A DNA stretch of 64,000 bases from Psilocybe azurescens (Eukaryota > Basidiomycota > Agaricomycetes > Agaricales > Agrocybaceae): the NCBI GenBank assembly GCA_023853785.1, contig JAJIRX010000533.1, positions 1 to 64,000 of the forward strand, written 5' to 3'. A program made the translations under genes and the position numbers. Positions 35,061 through 47,485 of the stretch are shown piece by piece. Each line of letters starts with the position of its first letter. Position 1 is the stretch's first letter. Below the pieces are notes generated by a model, which was given only the letters and a program-made list of their open reading frames with translations, was not told where the DNA came from and searched no databases.

Positions 35061-35638
35061 CATGTCACGCGCACGTTGTTGTTACATTGAGTCATGTGAC
35101 TTCGAATGCGTCACATCGGACCGCTCACCCTGCCGGACTGAACAAAATACAGAATTCTGTTGATAAGGACCACATACACTCAGAAAAATATATCAGTCTA
35201 TTGACTCTACACTCTCTACTGTGTTCTATGTGTGATAACTCTTTAATTGATCTAAGTTTTATTTTTCTATTAATATTTTCTTTTTATTAATACTAATATG
35301 AACAACCCTCTGCTTGCTGTCCGTTGGACTTCCATTGGACTTCCATTGGACTTCCATTGGACTTCTGTTGGTCATGTCCGGTGGGATTCCGATGGACTTC
35401 CGTTGGTCCTGTCTGGTCATTTCCATTGGACTTTGACTGCTGGTTTGGCATTATTCCAGTGGACAGTCCGTTGGACTTGTAGTCCATCGGACATTCACCG
35501 GAATCTCACCGGAATCTCACCGGAAAATTTCAGCTGTCCTAGACCAGAAAAATTGTCATTCTGAATATAGAAAGTCCGACGGAGTCCGACCGGAGTCCGA
35601 CCAAAAAATGGGGGGCCGTGTAAAGACCTCCTTGTTTA

Positions 35639-35741
35639 TAGGGTGTAAGACCAAGAACTTCAGAAAAATTATCAAGCTTTACAGCTAATACAGTTTCCCA
35701 GGCATCAGACATAAATTGGTTTTGTTGAAAAACCATAGAAA
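35639..35741 (-). pseudogene. E4 KDZ gene fragment between A and E3
   Basis: The minus strand reads VFQQNQFMSDAWETVLAVKL and DNFSEVLGLTPYKQGG. E1 has the corresponding LDEFAKLLGFTPY just before its CxC5 cluster. Confidence 0.75.
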
Positions 35742-35990
35742 CACATAGGGCAGCTACATTGTAGCGAGTGACTCGTACCATAGAACGTACACAATGTATA
35801 CGTGTCACTCGGTGCCATAGAATTCTATAGAATACACCTATAGGAAGTAGGACGATCTAACATACAATGTAGCGACTCACTTGGTGCCGTAGAATTCTAC
35901 GTGTATAGGCAATCTGACCTGATATCGGCTGAGGTCACCGATATTGTGAACACGGCCCCGAATATATCGGCTGCAGCCAGCAACAGCGTC
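35742..35990 (+). repeat. E3 left terminal inverted repeat, 249 bp
   Basis: Base-for-base reverse complement of 48462-48710. Contains three related subrepeats of the form ACTC..GGTGCCRTAGAA or ACTCGTACCATAGAA and one TCGGGGCCGT word. Confidence 0.97.
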
Positions 35991-36213
35991 GACTCGGTGC
36001 CGTATTAATCGGCCACATGACATGTCGTGTTCAGCTCAAGATTACATTTGGCTGATGTGTAATAAGATTTACGGTAATATATAGACAATCCAATGTGAGA
36101 AATGATAGTTATGCATCTTCAGCTGAGCATGCAGGTAAGTCATCTCGGCTTCGGCCAATGTTTAAATGAAATTTAATGAATCAATACAGACAAAAAAAGT
36201 ACTATCAAATTAT
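35991..36213. other. E3 left internal non-coding segment
   Basis: AT-rich, no gene. Probably the 3' untranslated region of the gene ending near 36214. Confidence 0.5.
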
Positions 36214-38235
36214 TTATAAAACGAACTCCTCAGTATCATCAGTATCTGCATCCCGTTGTTCATTGTTAGAATCTCTGTCAGCTTCCTCGGCTGGCAGCCA
36301 GGTATCGTCAACAAAATCAAAAAAGTCGGGGTAAAGGGACGAGGAAGTGTAATACGAGATGGAGTAACAGAGTCAACAGCCATATGTACCTGAGCTGCAC
36401 GCTTTGAAGAATCAGCTTGAGAGAGGCTCCGGTCAGATGGAGGTGCAGAAGCAGAATAAGAAGATTGGTCTTCGTCGGAAGAATACCATACCGCAGTAAG
36501 TTCGGCAGGGCCAACTGGAGGGGTAATAGGATTGGGAAGAATGGATGAATATTGTTGTTCAGCCACCGGGCCCGAGCTATTATCGGCACCGCTGTCCGAT
36601 GAGTTCGACCAAACAGCCGCTGCGTCTGTTGCACCAACTGATGCCGAAATATTTAGATTTTCATCAGATAAAACATGACGAACTGCCTCTATAGACGTGA
36701 CCGAGTTGGGATCGGCGCCATCAGAGGCAAGATCTTCATCACAAGATATGGCCCAGGCACCTTCAAGGTCGTTAGGGCGAGTATGAAAATTGTGTTGGGG
36801 GAAGGGGAGGACACTTCCGGAGATGAGTCCCGTAGCCAGAGTTCGGCCACTTAAGCGCCGCTATGGAAAGGGTGGATTTGTTGATGCTTCGTCGGTAGAT
36901 AAAGCATCGGCAGGAATAAAATTGTCATCTTCATCTTCATCAGAGAGGGAATTCCACGCTGCAGCTGCTTCTGCAGCTGTAGAGACAAAACCGAGAGTTG
37001 GGCCCGATTGATCATCAATGCCGATCGCTGGGTGGTGAGTGATCGGCCCGAAAATGAATTGTCAATGGTTACAGAACCCAAATGAGCCAATTGACGGTCA
37101 CGCTGAGAGTTTCTGCTGTCCTCCATGTTGTATTGCGAACGGTGGGCAACGGAGCGGTAATATCAGGGACAGAATGAATGGCAACGTGGTCGGTAGATTC
37201 GGCCCCGACGCATGATGGAACCAAGGCCGCATTCATAGCTGTACTCGGTGACCGACGACCGATTGGCAAATTGTCCAGGGCTTCAGCATAGACTGCTGCA
37301 TTGGGTCGTCTGTGTGAACCTGATGCCGATCGCTTGGCTGCTTCATCGGCCGGCATTGTATTGCTCATTTCTGCTTGAGCGGTAGTCGAAAGGGCTTTCA
37401 GTTCATTTCTGAGTTTTTGGATAAGATCTAGATTATTTTGACATTGGCCACACTGTTCGACCAATCCCGCCCGGTTGGTCAGACGGGACCGATGCGGCAG
37501 GCGGCGTAGTCGGGACCGATGCGGCAGGCGGTGTAGTCGGGACCGATGCGGCAGGCGGTGTAGTCGGGACCGACGCGGCAGCCGGCATAGTCGGGACCGA
37601 TGCAGCAGGCGGCGTAGTCGGGACCGATGCAGCAGGCGGTGTAGTTGGTACTGAGTCGGTCTGTCGGTCGGGTAATATGTCGGCCACAATTTCGCGCAAG
37701 CCACTTGCATGGGTTTTCAAGGCTTCTTTAATTAGCAGGCCATTCAGCGTATACTTGATGTCCACCTCGTCGTCACTGTTCCACCAATCGTTCAAGTAAT
37801 TGTCCACCAACCGAACCGGACTTTCCTTATCTACACCAGCATTCAACAACTGACAAAAATTATCAGATAACTTCAGTGGAAATTGTCCAACTCTGAGGCC
37901 CAGAGTGGACGCTGACAATGACTGAAGAATAATGGGGATGGTGATGGGCAGACCGAGGGCAGAGGCCTGGCCCACAAAAAATAAAATCACTTCCTAAACA
38001 GGGATCGAATAAGCTATATTGTCCATTAGAAACAGCTGTTACAGACCACTTCAGTGAATAAAAAGTGTTGTTTCCACGCTTGTTGTTCTTCTGTTGACAC
38101 AGCAATAGCAAGAAGTGCGGCCCGAAATCGGGACTCGGCATAGTACACTAGTGCCTGTATATCGATATCCGATGAATGTTGGACCCCGGCCAGTGTGGTG
38201 AGAGGGTTGAAGACTGAGATTTCTTTGTTAAACAT
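36214..38235 (-). CDS. E3 gene 1: acidic Ser/Pro-rich hypothetical protein with a 9-residue repeat
   Basis: The start at 38235 (MFNKEISVFNPLTTLAGVQH) is only about 67 bp from the transposase stop region. The next coherent piece, up to 37960, reads GQFPLKLSDNFCQLLNAG and DWWNSDDEVDIKYTLNGLLI. Then come six copies of SVPTTPPAA, a coil-like QNNLDLIQKLRNELKAL, Ser-rich sequence and an acidic end (DDTWLPAEEADRDSNNEQRD, then EEFVL) with TAA near 36214. Frame changes are introns or indels. I recognise no family. An accessory role in transposition is inference from its position inside the element. Confidence 0.5.
37475..37655. repeat. 27-bp coding minisatellite in E3 gene 1
   Basis: Six copies of a 27-bp unit around GTCGGGACCGATGCGGCAGG, encoding SVPTTPPAA on the minus strand. 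Confidence 0.9.
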
Positions 38236-38301
38236 GATGGATTGTATCTAAAGAGTTATCTATATAGATAATCAATTTGATCGTAACATTGATTTACATA
38301 A

Positions 38302-41300
38302 TCAGACGATCGGAGATACGTAATGATGTGTACTATTTTTGAATGCAGCATCGGCCGCCAACGCATACTTGTTCCACAAAGTACTTTGCCGATGAGCATA
38401 AGCTTTCGGGCCCGCATTCACACCCTCCATGTTAGTTGCGTTGGCCCACTCTTCACGGCGATGAATGAAATACCTGACCGTCCATTGCATTTCATAAACA
38501 ACCAGAATAACTTCTTCATGCCATCTATTCTTGTGAGCTCGTGCGCTGAGCCAATGAATCCTGTTAACTACATGATTGATATTAAAAGCATTTTAATATT
38601 TGATATAGAGCGAGCACGTACATTCTTGGTGAAATTGCGGTGAGTCAGGCCCGATTGGCCGAGTAATGTCCGCATCGGCGCCGAGCCCAAACAAATACTG
38701 GCGGCCGGTCCTCCAAATCCATGACAACTCCATCGTAGTCGATCCCCTCAAATTAGGTTTCCAAATGATGGTGCTGGCCTTCAAATCATTATGGGTAAGT
38801 TCGCGGGAAAATAGCAAGAAATTCTGCATCGCGGTCGAGGGGCAACGGTCGGGACCGACAGGTTGAGTAAATGCGAGCGTGCAAAACTTTCTCATAACTG
38901 AGTAATTTTACTCTTTTCTGTCCGTTTGATCGAATGTTGGTGCGGTTCCCTTTTCCAATCACATATCTATACAAAAATGAGATGTCGGCCACAACGTCCC
39001 GAATGCGTGTGATTTGATTACGAGCTTGTTGTTTTCTTAACTCCAATTCCAAAGGAGCATATTCCTCAGGTACATTAAAATTGGAAGGCAGCGGAAGCAT
39101 CTGGCGTTCAACAAACATAATAGTTGGCGTATGCTGGCCGTGAACGAATTCGGGGTTGTCATTCGCATTCGGCTGAACGGCCGGTCCGCTCTGGACCTGA
39201 GGATCGTCCTACGGCAATGTCGTCGAATTCGGCCTCATTGCTGCACTGGATATGTTGCATCCTACCCATGATATCTGGCACTCCAGAAATCTGCTGTTGC
39301 AATTTAAGTTCCGCAATCATTGAAGTCAGGACTTCACGAAGTTGGTTCACTGCTTGTTGGTCTTGATCACGCGGTAATGAGCCAAGCCGTCGTACTTTGT
39401 TCTGTATATCAATTCTACACAAATTTAAAGAAATTATAGCAAGGTGTAGACGAAAAATTGCTTACTGCTTTTCTTCGATTGTCATGGCTAACCGAAGCCA
39501 GGTCTGAACTGCATTTTCGGTGCCGTCATCGGTGCCGACTATGTCGGCCCCTGTGTTGGTCATGGGATCGGGCACTCGGGCACCATAAATATCCATTCGT
39601 TGAATGTCGGCCAGCCGCATTGCTTCAACACTTTGTATTTCATCCTCCCATTCATTCAGTGTCGCCCTCGCAATATCTCCTGATATTTCAAGAAAGTAAG
39701 CATCTGCGCGGCCGACCATGACAATTGCATCCATGTATTTAGTAGACAGAACTTTTGTCATTCCTAGCATTTTTTATAATTTGAATCCGTTGCGTGATCA
39801 TCAAGCACTTCTTCAGCGGTGGGCCAGACTTGCTGTACGGACTGAGGTAGAGATTGCATTGAGGCTCGACCAGAGTGATTCAAGAATTTGTCCGGCCACT
39901 ATGGCTGCTCCAGGAATGAATGTTGATGCGAAACGAAAGAAACAAACGTCTTTGTGGCCATGAATATGAAAAAGATCGATAGCTTTATCAATAATAAGAC
40001 CGGCTGGAAGCAAATGGCCGATTCTATCAAAAAGATGAACAATCCATGCGCAGACAATATCGTAGATCACGAGTAGGCCTTGTTCAGGTGCAACATGTGT
40101 TGATTTTATTGCCTGCAGTAGTGCAAAATCAATATTTTTTGCTGTTCACCTCGGAACAAGTCGGCCAAGGAATTCGGGCGCAAAGCAGCCATGCCGAGCA
40201 CATGCGAAAGCAACTTTCCCTGTTCTATCACATGCCTTTGTTGCAAGTAATGCATTCGTAATTGCTTTGAACGTGTTTTCACAAGGTGCTTTCTGAACAT
40301 ATGCCAAAATCAGACACGGCCCCAACATCGGCCCCCGAACAGCACATACCGTTACTCGTTCGATCGCTGACGCTAAAAATTGTTGATAATTATCCGGCGT
40401 TTGGCGCCATCCCAGCTCCATTTATTAACCAGATATCATCGTTACACTTCTGCCGGACATGGTCGGCTTTGAAATTTCCATCGGTCACAACAATACGTTT
40501 GTATACGGTTCTAGGTGCGTGATAGATTAACTTTAGACTTACATAATGTGTGTAATATACTAACCGATTAGGATCTTCTTTCCAATTGGTGGGCAGGTTT
40601 ATACCAGGTTGAGGGCATGTCGGGCAATATAAAGATAATGTTCCGTCTGGTGGGGTTTTCGGATCTTCGGTTTTGTGGCCATACCCGGCCCATCTCAATT
40701 TTTGAGCCACCTCCAAAGTCGAGACATGCGGCGGAATTCGTGGTAAACATTGACAATTTCAGTCCGGCCGATCGGGCGTCGTCATTCTGCGAATCAGTTG
40801 ATAAAATTGGTATGCAGATGCCTTCAATTCCAAGTTACATAGACGAAAATGGTCCATGAGTTGAACAGAAAATAATGTTCGTATCTTGGTAAAGCTGGCT
40901 GGGAGCAGCCGACAAGCAACTAAGTCCATCGGGACCGATTGTTCGCCTCGGCAATAGCATGTGACCATGGCCATGTGATGAATGCCGTTGGTGTGTAAAA
41001 TTCGCACGTATGTGTTGTTTAAACCATCGGCGACTGGTGCACTTGGTTGAGTTGATTTTGTGTCGTTTTCATTCTGATAGCTGACATCCTCATTTCCTGA
41101 AACTTCATCGGCTCGGCCATTACCTTGGGCATCTGGTTCCAAATAGTGACCAAAACCCTCTACATCGGCCTCTGGATCATCTCCGTCGTCATCTTCTGCT
41201 GCTTGTTCATTGACTATGCTGTCACCCTCCATATCCTGGCTTCCACAGCACTCACTTAAGAAATGCAGTGGATGCGCACTGTTCTTTGTGTTGGGCTCGT

Positions 41301-42119
41301 ACATAGTACTTGGGTCGTCATAGGCCGATGGCGGCGGGGCCGACATGTCGGCCGATTCAGATATGTTGGTCGGCCGCAGAGTGGCTGAACCCTGCGCTAT
41401 GTCTAATGCCTCCTGTTCTCGTTGATCCGAATGTTCCTGAAGGGATTCCAAATAAGTAATTTGGAACTGAAGTGAGTTGCATGTGGCCTGCCCAGAACGA
41501 TGAGGGACAAAGATATAACAGCCGACTTCCCATAACTCGGCTCGGCGGAAATGTGTTTGTGCCCAACATTCAATTCTATGAAAAGGGGCAACCTGGTGGG
41601 AATGTCGCATGCATTTGCGGCAGATTGGCTCTCCTAATGTGCAATCAATGCATCTCCATATAGCCCAGGAATCTGTCGAACAGGATTGGCAATGCTGTTT
41701 ATTGGATGGCCACGTCTCTCGAATAAGTGTTGCTTGAAGCAGGTCGTCTACTCGGTCGACCCATTCTGTCATATATTCTTGCTGTGTCTGTCAAGATTTG
41801 TTGGAGCATTGTATTGACATATGTGACCACCCATTACCTTGCTTTTCTTTTTGCGTGGTATTTCAAAAGGTTCCGAGAATACTCCACTGTCGTCATAAAT
41901 ATTTTGGTTGGCCATATGTTCTCTGTTATTAGTTGGGTCATTTGACATGCCATCTTCTGGAACAGTGTTGATGAGTGGAACTAAAACTCGTCGTTGGGTT
42001 CTGGGACCACTGAAGACATTGGAGCGGTGTGTAACTCCTTGAGTGGCCTCGACACTTCCTTGAACCAGATGTTTCGACTTCCTTTGCCTTTTGTGGGCAG
42101 GCCCACTTGAAGAGTTCAT
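38302..42119 (-). CDS. E3 KDZ transposase with CxC2 cysteine cluster
   Basis: The start at 42119 (MNSSSGPAHKRQRKSKH) gives a basic N-terminus. CxC2 near 41450-41720: CQSCSTDSWAIWRCIDC, ICRKCMRHSHQVAPFHRIE and then HTNGIHHMAMVTCYCRG. Transposase core: CPTCPQPGINLP, first Asp in VVTDGNFKADH, the CARHG segment, second Asp in VIYDIVCAW, FHIHGHKDVCFFRFAS, and Glu in GQILESLWSSLN. The C-terminal part has a helical LPSNFNVPEEYAPLELELRK region, ELSWIW and EMQWTVRYFIHRREEW, ending at 38302. Introns are clear, for example 40511-40564 and GTATGT..TTCAG near 40300. Breaks at T5 (about 40701) and T6 (about 40138) are one base short in homopolymers. Cut-and-paste DDE enzyme. A functional copy may exist if those indels are errors. 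Confidence 0.88.
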
Positions 42120-42307
42120 GGTTGAAAGGAGAGTGTGCGAAACACATGGACGCTTCGGTCCAAACTAAGAAACATGAGGTTTGCACGAGGCTTATTGTCA
42201 CTGCTCCGAGTCTGGCAAATTCTGCTTGATTCCTAATCATCCCCACTTCACTGTGTCATCTGTGCTTATCTATTCTCTGATTTTGAAAGATAACTTCTTA
42301 CTACAAC
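42120..42307. promoter_or_regulatory. Divergent promoter region between E3 transposase and partner gene
   Basis: Only 188 bp separate the two opposite ATGs (42119 minus, 42308 plus), so the two genes probably share control elements. No sharp TATA box was identified. Confidence 0.5.
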
Positions 42308-44635
42308 ATGGCAGCACCAATCGTATTACAGTCCAAGAAACGCAAGCCAAAGATGTTCAGTGCGGATGAACTCGAACATATCTTGCCTTTCAAAGTGACA
42401 TTTGTGAAAGCTAGGACAGTCAAAGAACGTCTCTCGATCTTAACCAATCACATATTGGTGGCAATATTCAATTATTGGGCAAGTCAGGGTAAACGAGCAA
42501 AGGATGACACTGAGAGTCGACGTTGGACACAAGTAGGGCCATATAAACAAATTCATGGAGTGTGTGCTTATAGTAGCGCAGGAAATCATTACCTGGTGCT
42601 CAAACAATTGGCGGGCAGAACGAGGCATTGCACGCAAATCCAACCACTTTCGTCCTAAACGACCTGATATCCTGTGGCATAATCATCAGCCGAAGATTTG
42701 GGCAGAAATAGCCAGTATTATGGGAATCAATAACGCTTCGGCCAACACAATTGGTTGGTTTGGCCACAGGACAATGGCTATGAAAAATGTTTGGACCAGC
42801 ATGACTGACGACGAACGCAAGGCCATTGATGAGGAAGTAGAATCATGCGGAATGCAAGGTTATGATGAACACACACAGGCAAGGTTAGTGATTTAGCACC
42901 ACTTCTACGTCTGAGCTAAATAAATATATCTAAGTTTGGCAAAAAATACCATGTCAGGAGAATTGATCAATCGATGAGAGACCATTATAAAGAGATGGGC
43001 ATGACAAGCATTATTTTTGTCTGCTTCCCAATGGCTGATGGTAAGATGGCTGTGGACGGGTAGTGTTTTCTCATCGGTCGAGCATAGGTCGGCCCCGATG
43101 ATATTATATATCGGCCACAACATTTTTATGTCGGGGCTGTTATTTTATGTATCGGCCTCAACGTTGATATTTCGGGGCCGATAGTATTGTTCGGCTGGCA
43201 CCTAGTTGCTATTTATCGCACAAAACTGATCGCAAATGGTAGATATGAGCAAATTCGCGCACTTGATGGGTGTGCCTGCCCCTTCGTTCATGAGTATATA
43301 TCAGGCCGACGTCGACCGAATGAAACAAAATGTATTGGATTATATGACCGGCTTACAGAATCTCAAGAAAAACCCTCACCTAGCATTCACTGTGAACCGA
43401 GCAACGGAGAAGAAGCCCATATTTACTTTCGGAAAAACTTCTGATGGCTTTCCAATCTTGCCAGTGCCATTGCAAGACAATAATTGGACAAAGGCGGACT
43501 GGGAAGAGGCATTCAGCTTGTATATTAATTATCATTACCGTCAGTACTTTCAACTACCTTGTCGGGTCAGACATATCTTACAGAAGGTGCAGAACTCGGA
43601 ACAGGTGGCCTTACCGATAAAGTACCATACACTGATATATCAAATGCTCAGGCCACCTTCATTGATGCGAAATATTTGCCACCCAATATGAAGTTCACGA
43701 ACCCCAGGAACCTTCATAAAGAGGACATACAAGCCTTTTTCACACATTTGGTGAACAGACAACAACTATATCAACCGAAAGATACATTTCGATTCAAATC
43801 TATTAAGCGCAAAAATGGACTGGGGGCAACAAAATATCCCGATGAAGCAGAGGCCGATCTCGGTCGACGTAAAAGAAAAAACAAAGGTACAAATAAAAGA
43901 ACAAATCATGTCCAAATAATCGAGGAAGGAAGTCAACATATCGATCAACCTATTATCATTAACGAGACAGCACTTGTTGAACATACACACCCGACACCGA
44001 ATGTAATATCGGGGCCGACGGGCAATGAAGCCCACCCGATATCTATCAATCATGAAGGTACCATTCAATCTATCATCACTCCAACGATAATTTCTTTAAT
44101 ATCAGCCTCGATAGATTGTGAACCACGACCATTATCTTCCAGTTTCGTCCAGCAAAAACACGGAGAAATTCAAATCAATTCGCAAATTTTCAGTGCTGCG
44201 AGCATGCCAAGCCACATATATGTTACGTAGGATATAATGGAATCCATTGTTCCTGCTGGTGTTAAACACCCATTTCCTGCTAACGGTCCGGCAGATGGTA
44301 TGCCAGTTTTCCCAGTCGAGTCAACTCAATATGCAGAGTATGTAAAGCAAAGAAGATATGAAAATGCGATTTCAGATCCTCCAAACACCAATCCACCACC
44401 AATGCATACCATTGATCCCCAGCTGCTGGCTCCAATCATGCCAACTCCGCGTGCATCACCGATCCCGGGGCCGACCGCTGGGCTGACAGATGCAAATGCA
44501 GTACCATTGCATTCTCCAATTTCGATAACCAAATCGAAAAAACTTAAAGAACGAAGGAAACAAGGTGTTGATGATGTCGCATCATCGTCAACTTCGCTAT
44601 CAACAATACCTACAGTTCGACCGAAGTTTGCGTAA
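42308..44635 (+). CDS. E3 gene 3: partner protein divergent to the transposase, unnamed family
   Basis: ATG at 42308 (MAAPIVLQSKKRKPKMFSAD; basic start). Coding pieces in order: KDDTESRRWTQ, ITWCSNNWRAERGIARKSNH, RPDILWHNHQPKIWAEIASI, WFGHRTMAMKNVWTSMTDDE (to 42890), YHVRRIDQSMRDHYKEMGMT (42930-43060), then after an intron MVDMSKFAHLMGVPAPSFMS and FTFGKTSDGFPILPVPLQDN (43236-43540), IDAKYLPPNMKFTNPRNLHK and RFKSIKRKNGLGA (to about 43830), a Lys/Arg-rich NLS-like RRKRKNKGTNKRTN, and a Ser/Thr/Pro tail. 44237-44632 (MESIVPAGVKHPFP) may be the last exon or a separate small frame. The family is common in Agaricomycete genomes but has no name I can give. Linkage to KDZ suggests an accessory factor. 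Confidence 0.6.
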
Positions 44636-44764
44636 CAAATAGTCGGCCCCGAACTACGTATCTTCAAAATTGTGAATACTTTGCGTCACAAATGAAATAT
44701 ATACTTTGCATCACAAATGAAATATATACATGTGTCTGGTGAAAGGTATATAAATTTAACAAAA

Positions 44765-47485
44765 CTACTCCTGGCGATGTCTCTTCCTTTTCCCCCCTTC
44801 AGCCGAAATATCATCGAGATGACGTTTGCTAGGTGTGGGACTACGAGACACTGATTGTGATCGGCCGGGCGATGCAAGACGTGGGCGACCTACGTGGCGT
44901 GAGTGGTTCGTGGTCTGTCGCAGACGGGGGAGCAAGAAGTGATGTCGAAGTTTGAAATGGATTAGATGTTGCCGAATGTAGAACAGCGGAGCCGATATGG
45001 ACTGGCCCCGATATCGGTGACGTATCATTGACCGATGTCGGCTTGAATTCCTGAGATAAGCGGGACCCCAATGGTCGCGAACTGCTGAGGAAAGACATGT
45101 CGTCGCATCCGATGTACCTTGAGGAGTGGCTGCAACAATAACCGTTGTGCCGTATGCAGCTTGCTCCTGTGAATTATTTGGTGTTGGGGGAATTAATTGT
45201 ACTGTCGGAATAACACATTTACGAACCGATGAGCCAGCTGGAATATCTTGCATGGCACCATCATTGTCCACCTGAATATCGTCGATCGCATCGGGGTAAT
45301 TTGTGGAGCAATTATGATTCGGAGCCGATAATACAGTGTCGGCCGCACATGTAATGGTGACAGGGGACGTGCACTCGGCACTGTGGGACTGTATTAATGT
45401 AGTGGCCGATGCAATGGCGGCCACAGACGTCGGGCCCGAAAGCATTGTGGTGGCTTTGCTTTCGAGGTTCGGGGCCGGTAAGGATATGGTGGCCGATTCA
45501 TTGTCGGCCGTAGACGATGTCGGGCCCGAAATAGCGACGGGGATGTGCATCGAACATTTTCGGCTGGTGCTGATGTGGTGGCCAATATGTGGTCGGCCGC
45601 AGATGCTGTCGTAGACATTTGCATGCTGGGTGGAATGTATGGAATAGTCGGGGCCGATGTTAATAAGCCCGCAGACGCCACGACCTCTGATCTATTGTCG
45701 GGAGCCGTCACAGCTGACATAGTTTCCGCCCCGCCAGTCGTGAATCGCCACGTTGCTCACAGAACCGTGAGTTTCTACTGCTACAGACGCTGAACCATCA
45801 GTTATATTTTCTTCAAACATAAATAATGTCGGCTCCGGTGCACGTCAGCTTCGATGCATCGTAGATGGCGTTTGGACGTAACTGTTGAAGAATCCCAGCA
45901 ATGTCAGCATATCGTTCTTCTAAGCGTTTGAAATTTTCAAGAATATCATCCATCTTCCCTTCCAACCGAAGTCACACGGTGACCGAGACCAGCGTTCGGT
46001 CCGTGGGCTGATGCTTGCTCCAACTGATGGCATGACTCGTTACAGTCGTATGCCATAGATAGAGCCGTTGATGCGTCGGCTGCTACAGTGAGAAGGGTCG
46101 ATTCCACGGGCGTCGACAGCGGGCACATAATTCTTCATCTGCGTCGTCGGCCTGTATTTCTAACGAGCATGAGACAGTTAACATAATGTAATGAATAGCA
46201 GATATGAAATATAATACCACGAGATTTTCCTTTTCCAATGCTGAGAGGCGTGGAACACGAGCTTCATCTGAAGTAGCCGATTCGATACGTCGGGGCCGAC
46301 TCGATGTGATTGCCCGGCGTACGGCTCGGCCGCTGACGATTCGGCCACTTGCTGTTTCGGAACCGGTGGTTGGTTTGATGTATGTATATCGTCATCACTT
46401 TCGTAGTCTTCTTCAGGCTCAGTCGATGGTTCATCGCTGGATTCAACGATTGGCTTTGATTTCAGTTTTATTTTCGTAGTCGCCGATTTTGTTCTTTCAT
46501 GCTGAAGGTATCCTCCAGGTCCGAGACTGCACTTCACTTTGAATTTACTACACCGCCAGCATGCGCCAGCGCCCGTTAGCCCGATCGTAGCACTCTGCGT
46601 CGGCCTTACGGCAGCGGTCACACGCTGCATTGTTCAACCTTCCGGCTACAGGCACAGGGGCGGCCCTTCGTGTCGTCGTTCGGTTCAGATTGATCAATGT
46701 GGGCTGGTGGACGAGGTGCGTTGCTATCTGCACTCGATTCGCGTCTCCGATGTTCCTTCTGGTGTGCGCCGATGTTCCGGTCTCGCTTATGCGACTTGAC
46801 GGCCCCGATTTCGGCGATACGTGTCGTCCCCGCGTCCGTGGCTCTCTCATCTTTGTAGACAATCCTTTTGGAAGCACATATAAATTTTCTGTGCTGACCT
46901 GCTGGGCGCGCTCCCCGACCACAATGACTTCTTCAGCCGACTTTGATCGGTATCGTGAACGGCCGATGTCGAATACGCTTTGTGTTCTCAGCTCCTGTTG
47001 GTTGCTGTTCGATAGCGAGTGGGTTGCTAATCTGTGCTGGCTTCAATGATGCCTCGATGTTTTTCTTCGCGCTGCTTTGTACTTCTGTAATGACGGGCGG
47101 TGAAAATATCGGCCCTGATACCACATTGTCGAATGTCGCCCAAATTTTGTCGATGTTTCATGAGAAATTCAGCAGTGCGACCTCCCTGCTTGACTTCTTT
47201 CCAAGCTTTCAAAAAACCCCAGAAGAACATGGGGGTGTTGAATGCCGGCTTAAGATGAGCAACCTCGGGACCGGTCAAGGCGTGCAAAGCAAATATCTGA
47301 TTCTGAATTCGCTCATCGTCAGATAATACAGATATTGATATTTTGTTACTCACCAACTGCGCCTTAAGTGCCTTAATTTCTTTTGCTATATCGCCATCGG
47401 TCAGTGCGCCTCGGATACGATTATCGACGTTGCGAAGCGCGTTCAAAAATTCGGCTGCAGAAGGTATATTCATAGAGATTGACAT
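44765..47485 (-). CDS. E3 gene 4: cysteine-cluster nuclear protein
   Basis: Start at 47485 (MSISMNIPSAAEFLNALRNV). The N-terminal 110 residues look globular (NTPMFFWGFLKAWKEVKQGG). The middle has two Cys groups in adjoining frames, AACDRCRKADAECYDR and then ACWRCSKFKVKCS, resembling the C..C......C + C..C...K.KC arrangement of basidiomycete zinc-cluster proteins. An acidic DEPSTEPEEDYESDDD segment follows. The end (44765-45550) is Ser/Pro/Arg-rich with PSKRHLDDISAEGGKRKRHR as a nuclear signal. Breaks between frames may be introns or indels. DNA binding is inferred from the Cys pattern and the basic tail. Confidence 0.5.

Larger units (their letters stand above)
33255..35629. mobile_element. 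Element A: non-autonomous KDZ-like element with 9-bp target duplication
   Basis: 2,375 bp, from GTGTACTTTACAGTGCC to GGCCGTGTAAAGACCT. The inner ends share GCCCCC-ATTTT and (C/G)TTGGACTCC-type sequence in inverse orientation. Subterminal repeats are TTGGACTTCC and TCCGGTCA words (33280-33600, 35320-35600). The minus strand retains a short gene start at about 33670 (MAPKASKNTATVPN) and the GC-rich charged region at 34000-35060. No transposase. A near copy lies inverted at 56978-59101. Confidence 0.85.

Noticed and set aside
33999..35163. Plus-strand frames of 363 and 370 residues rich in Ser/Pro/Arg
   Set aside because: Open in several frames at once because of GC-rich tandem repeats in element A; more likely shadows of the minus-strand charged region.
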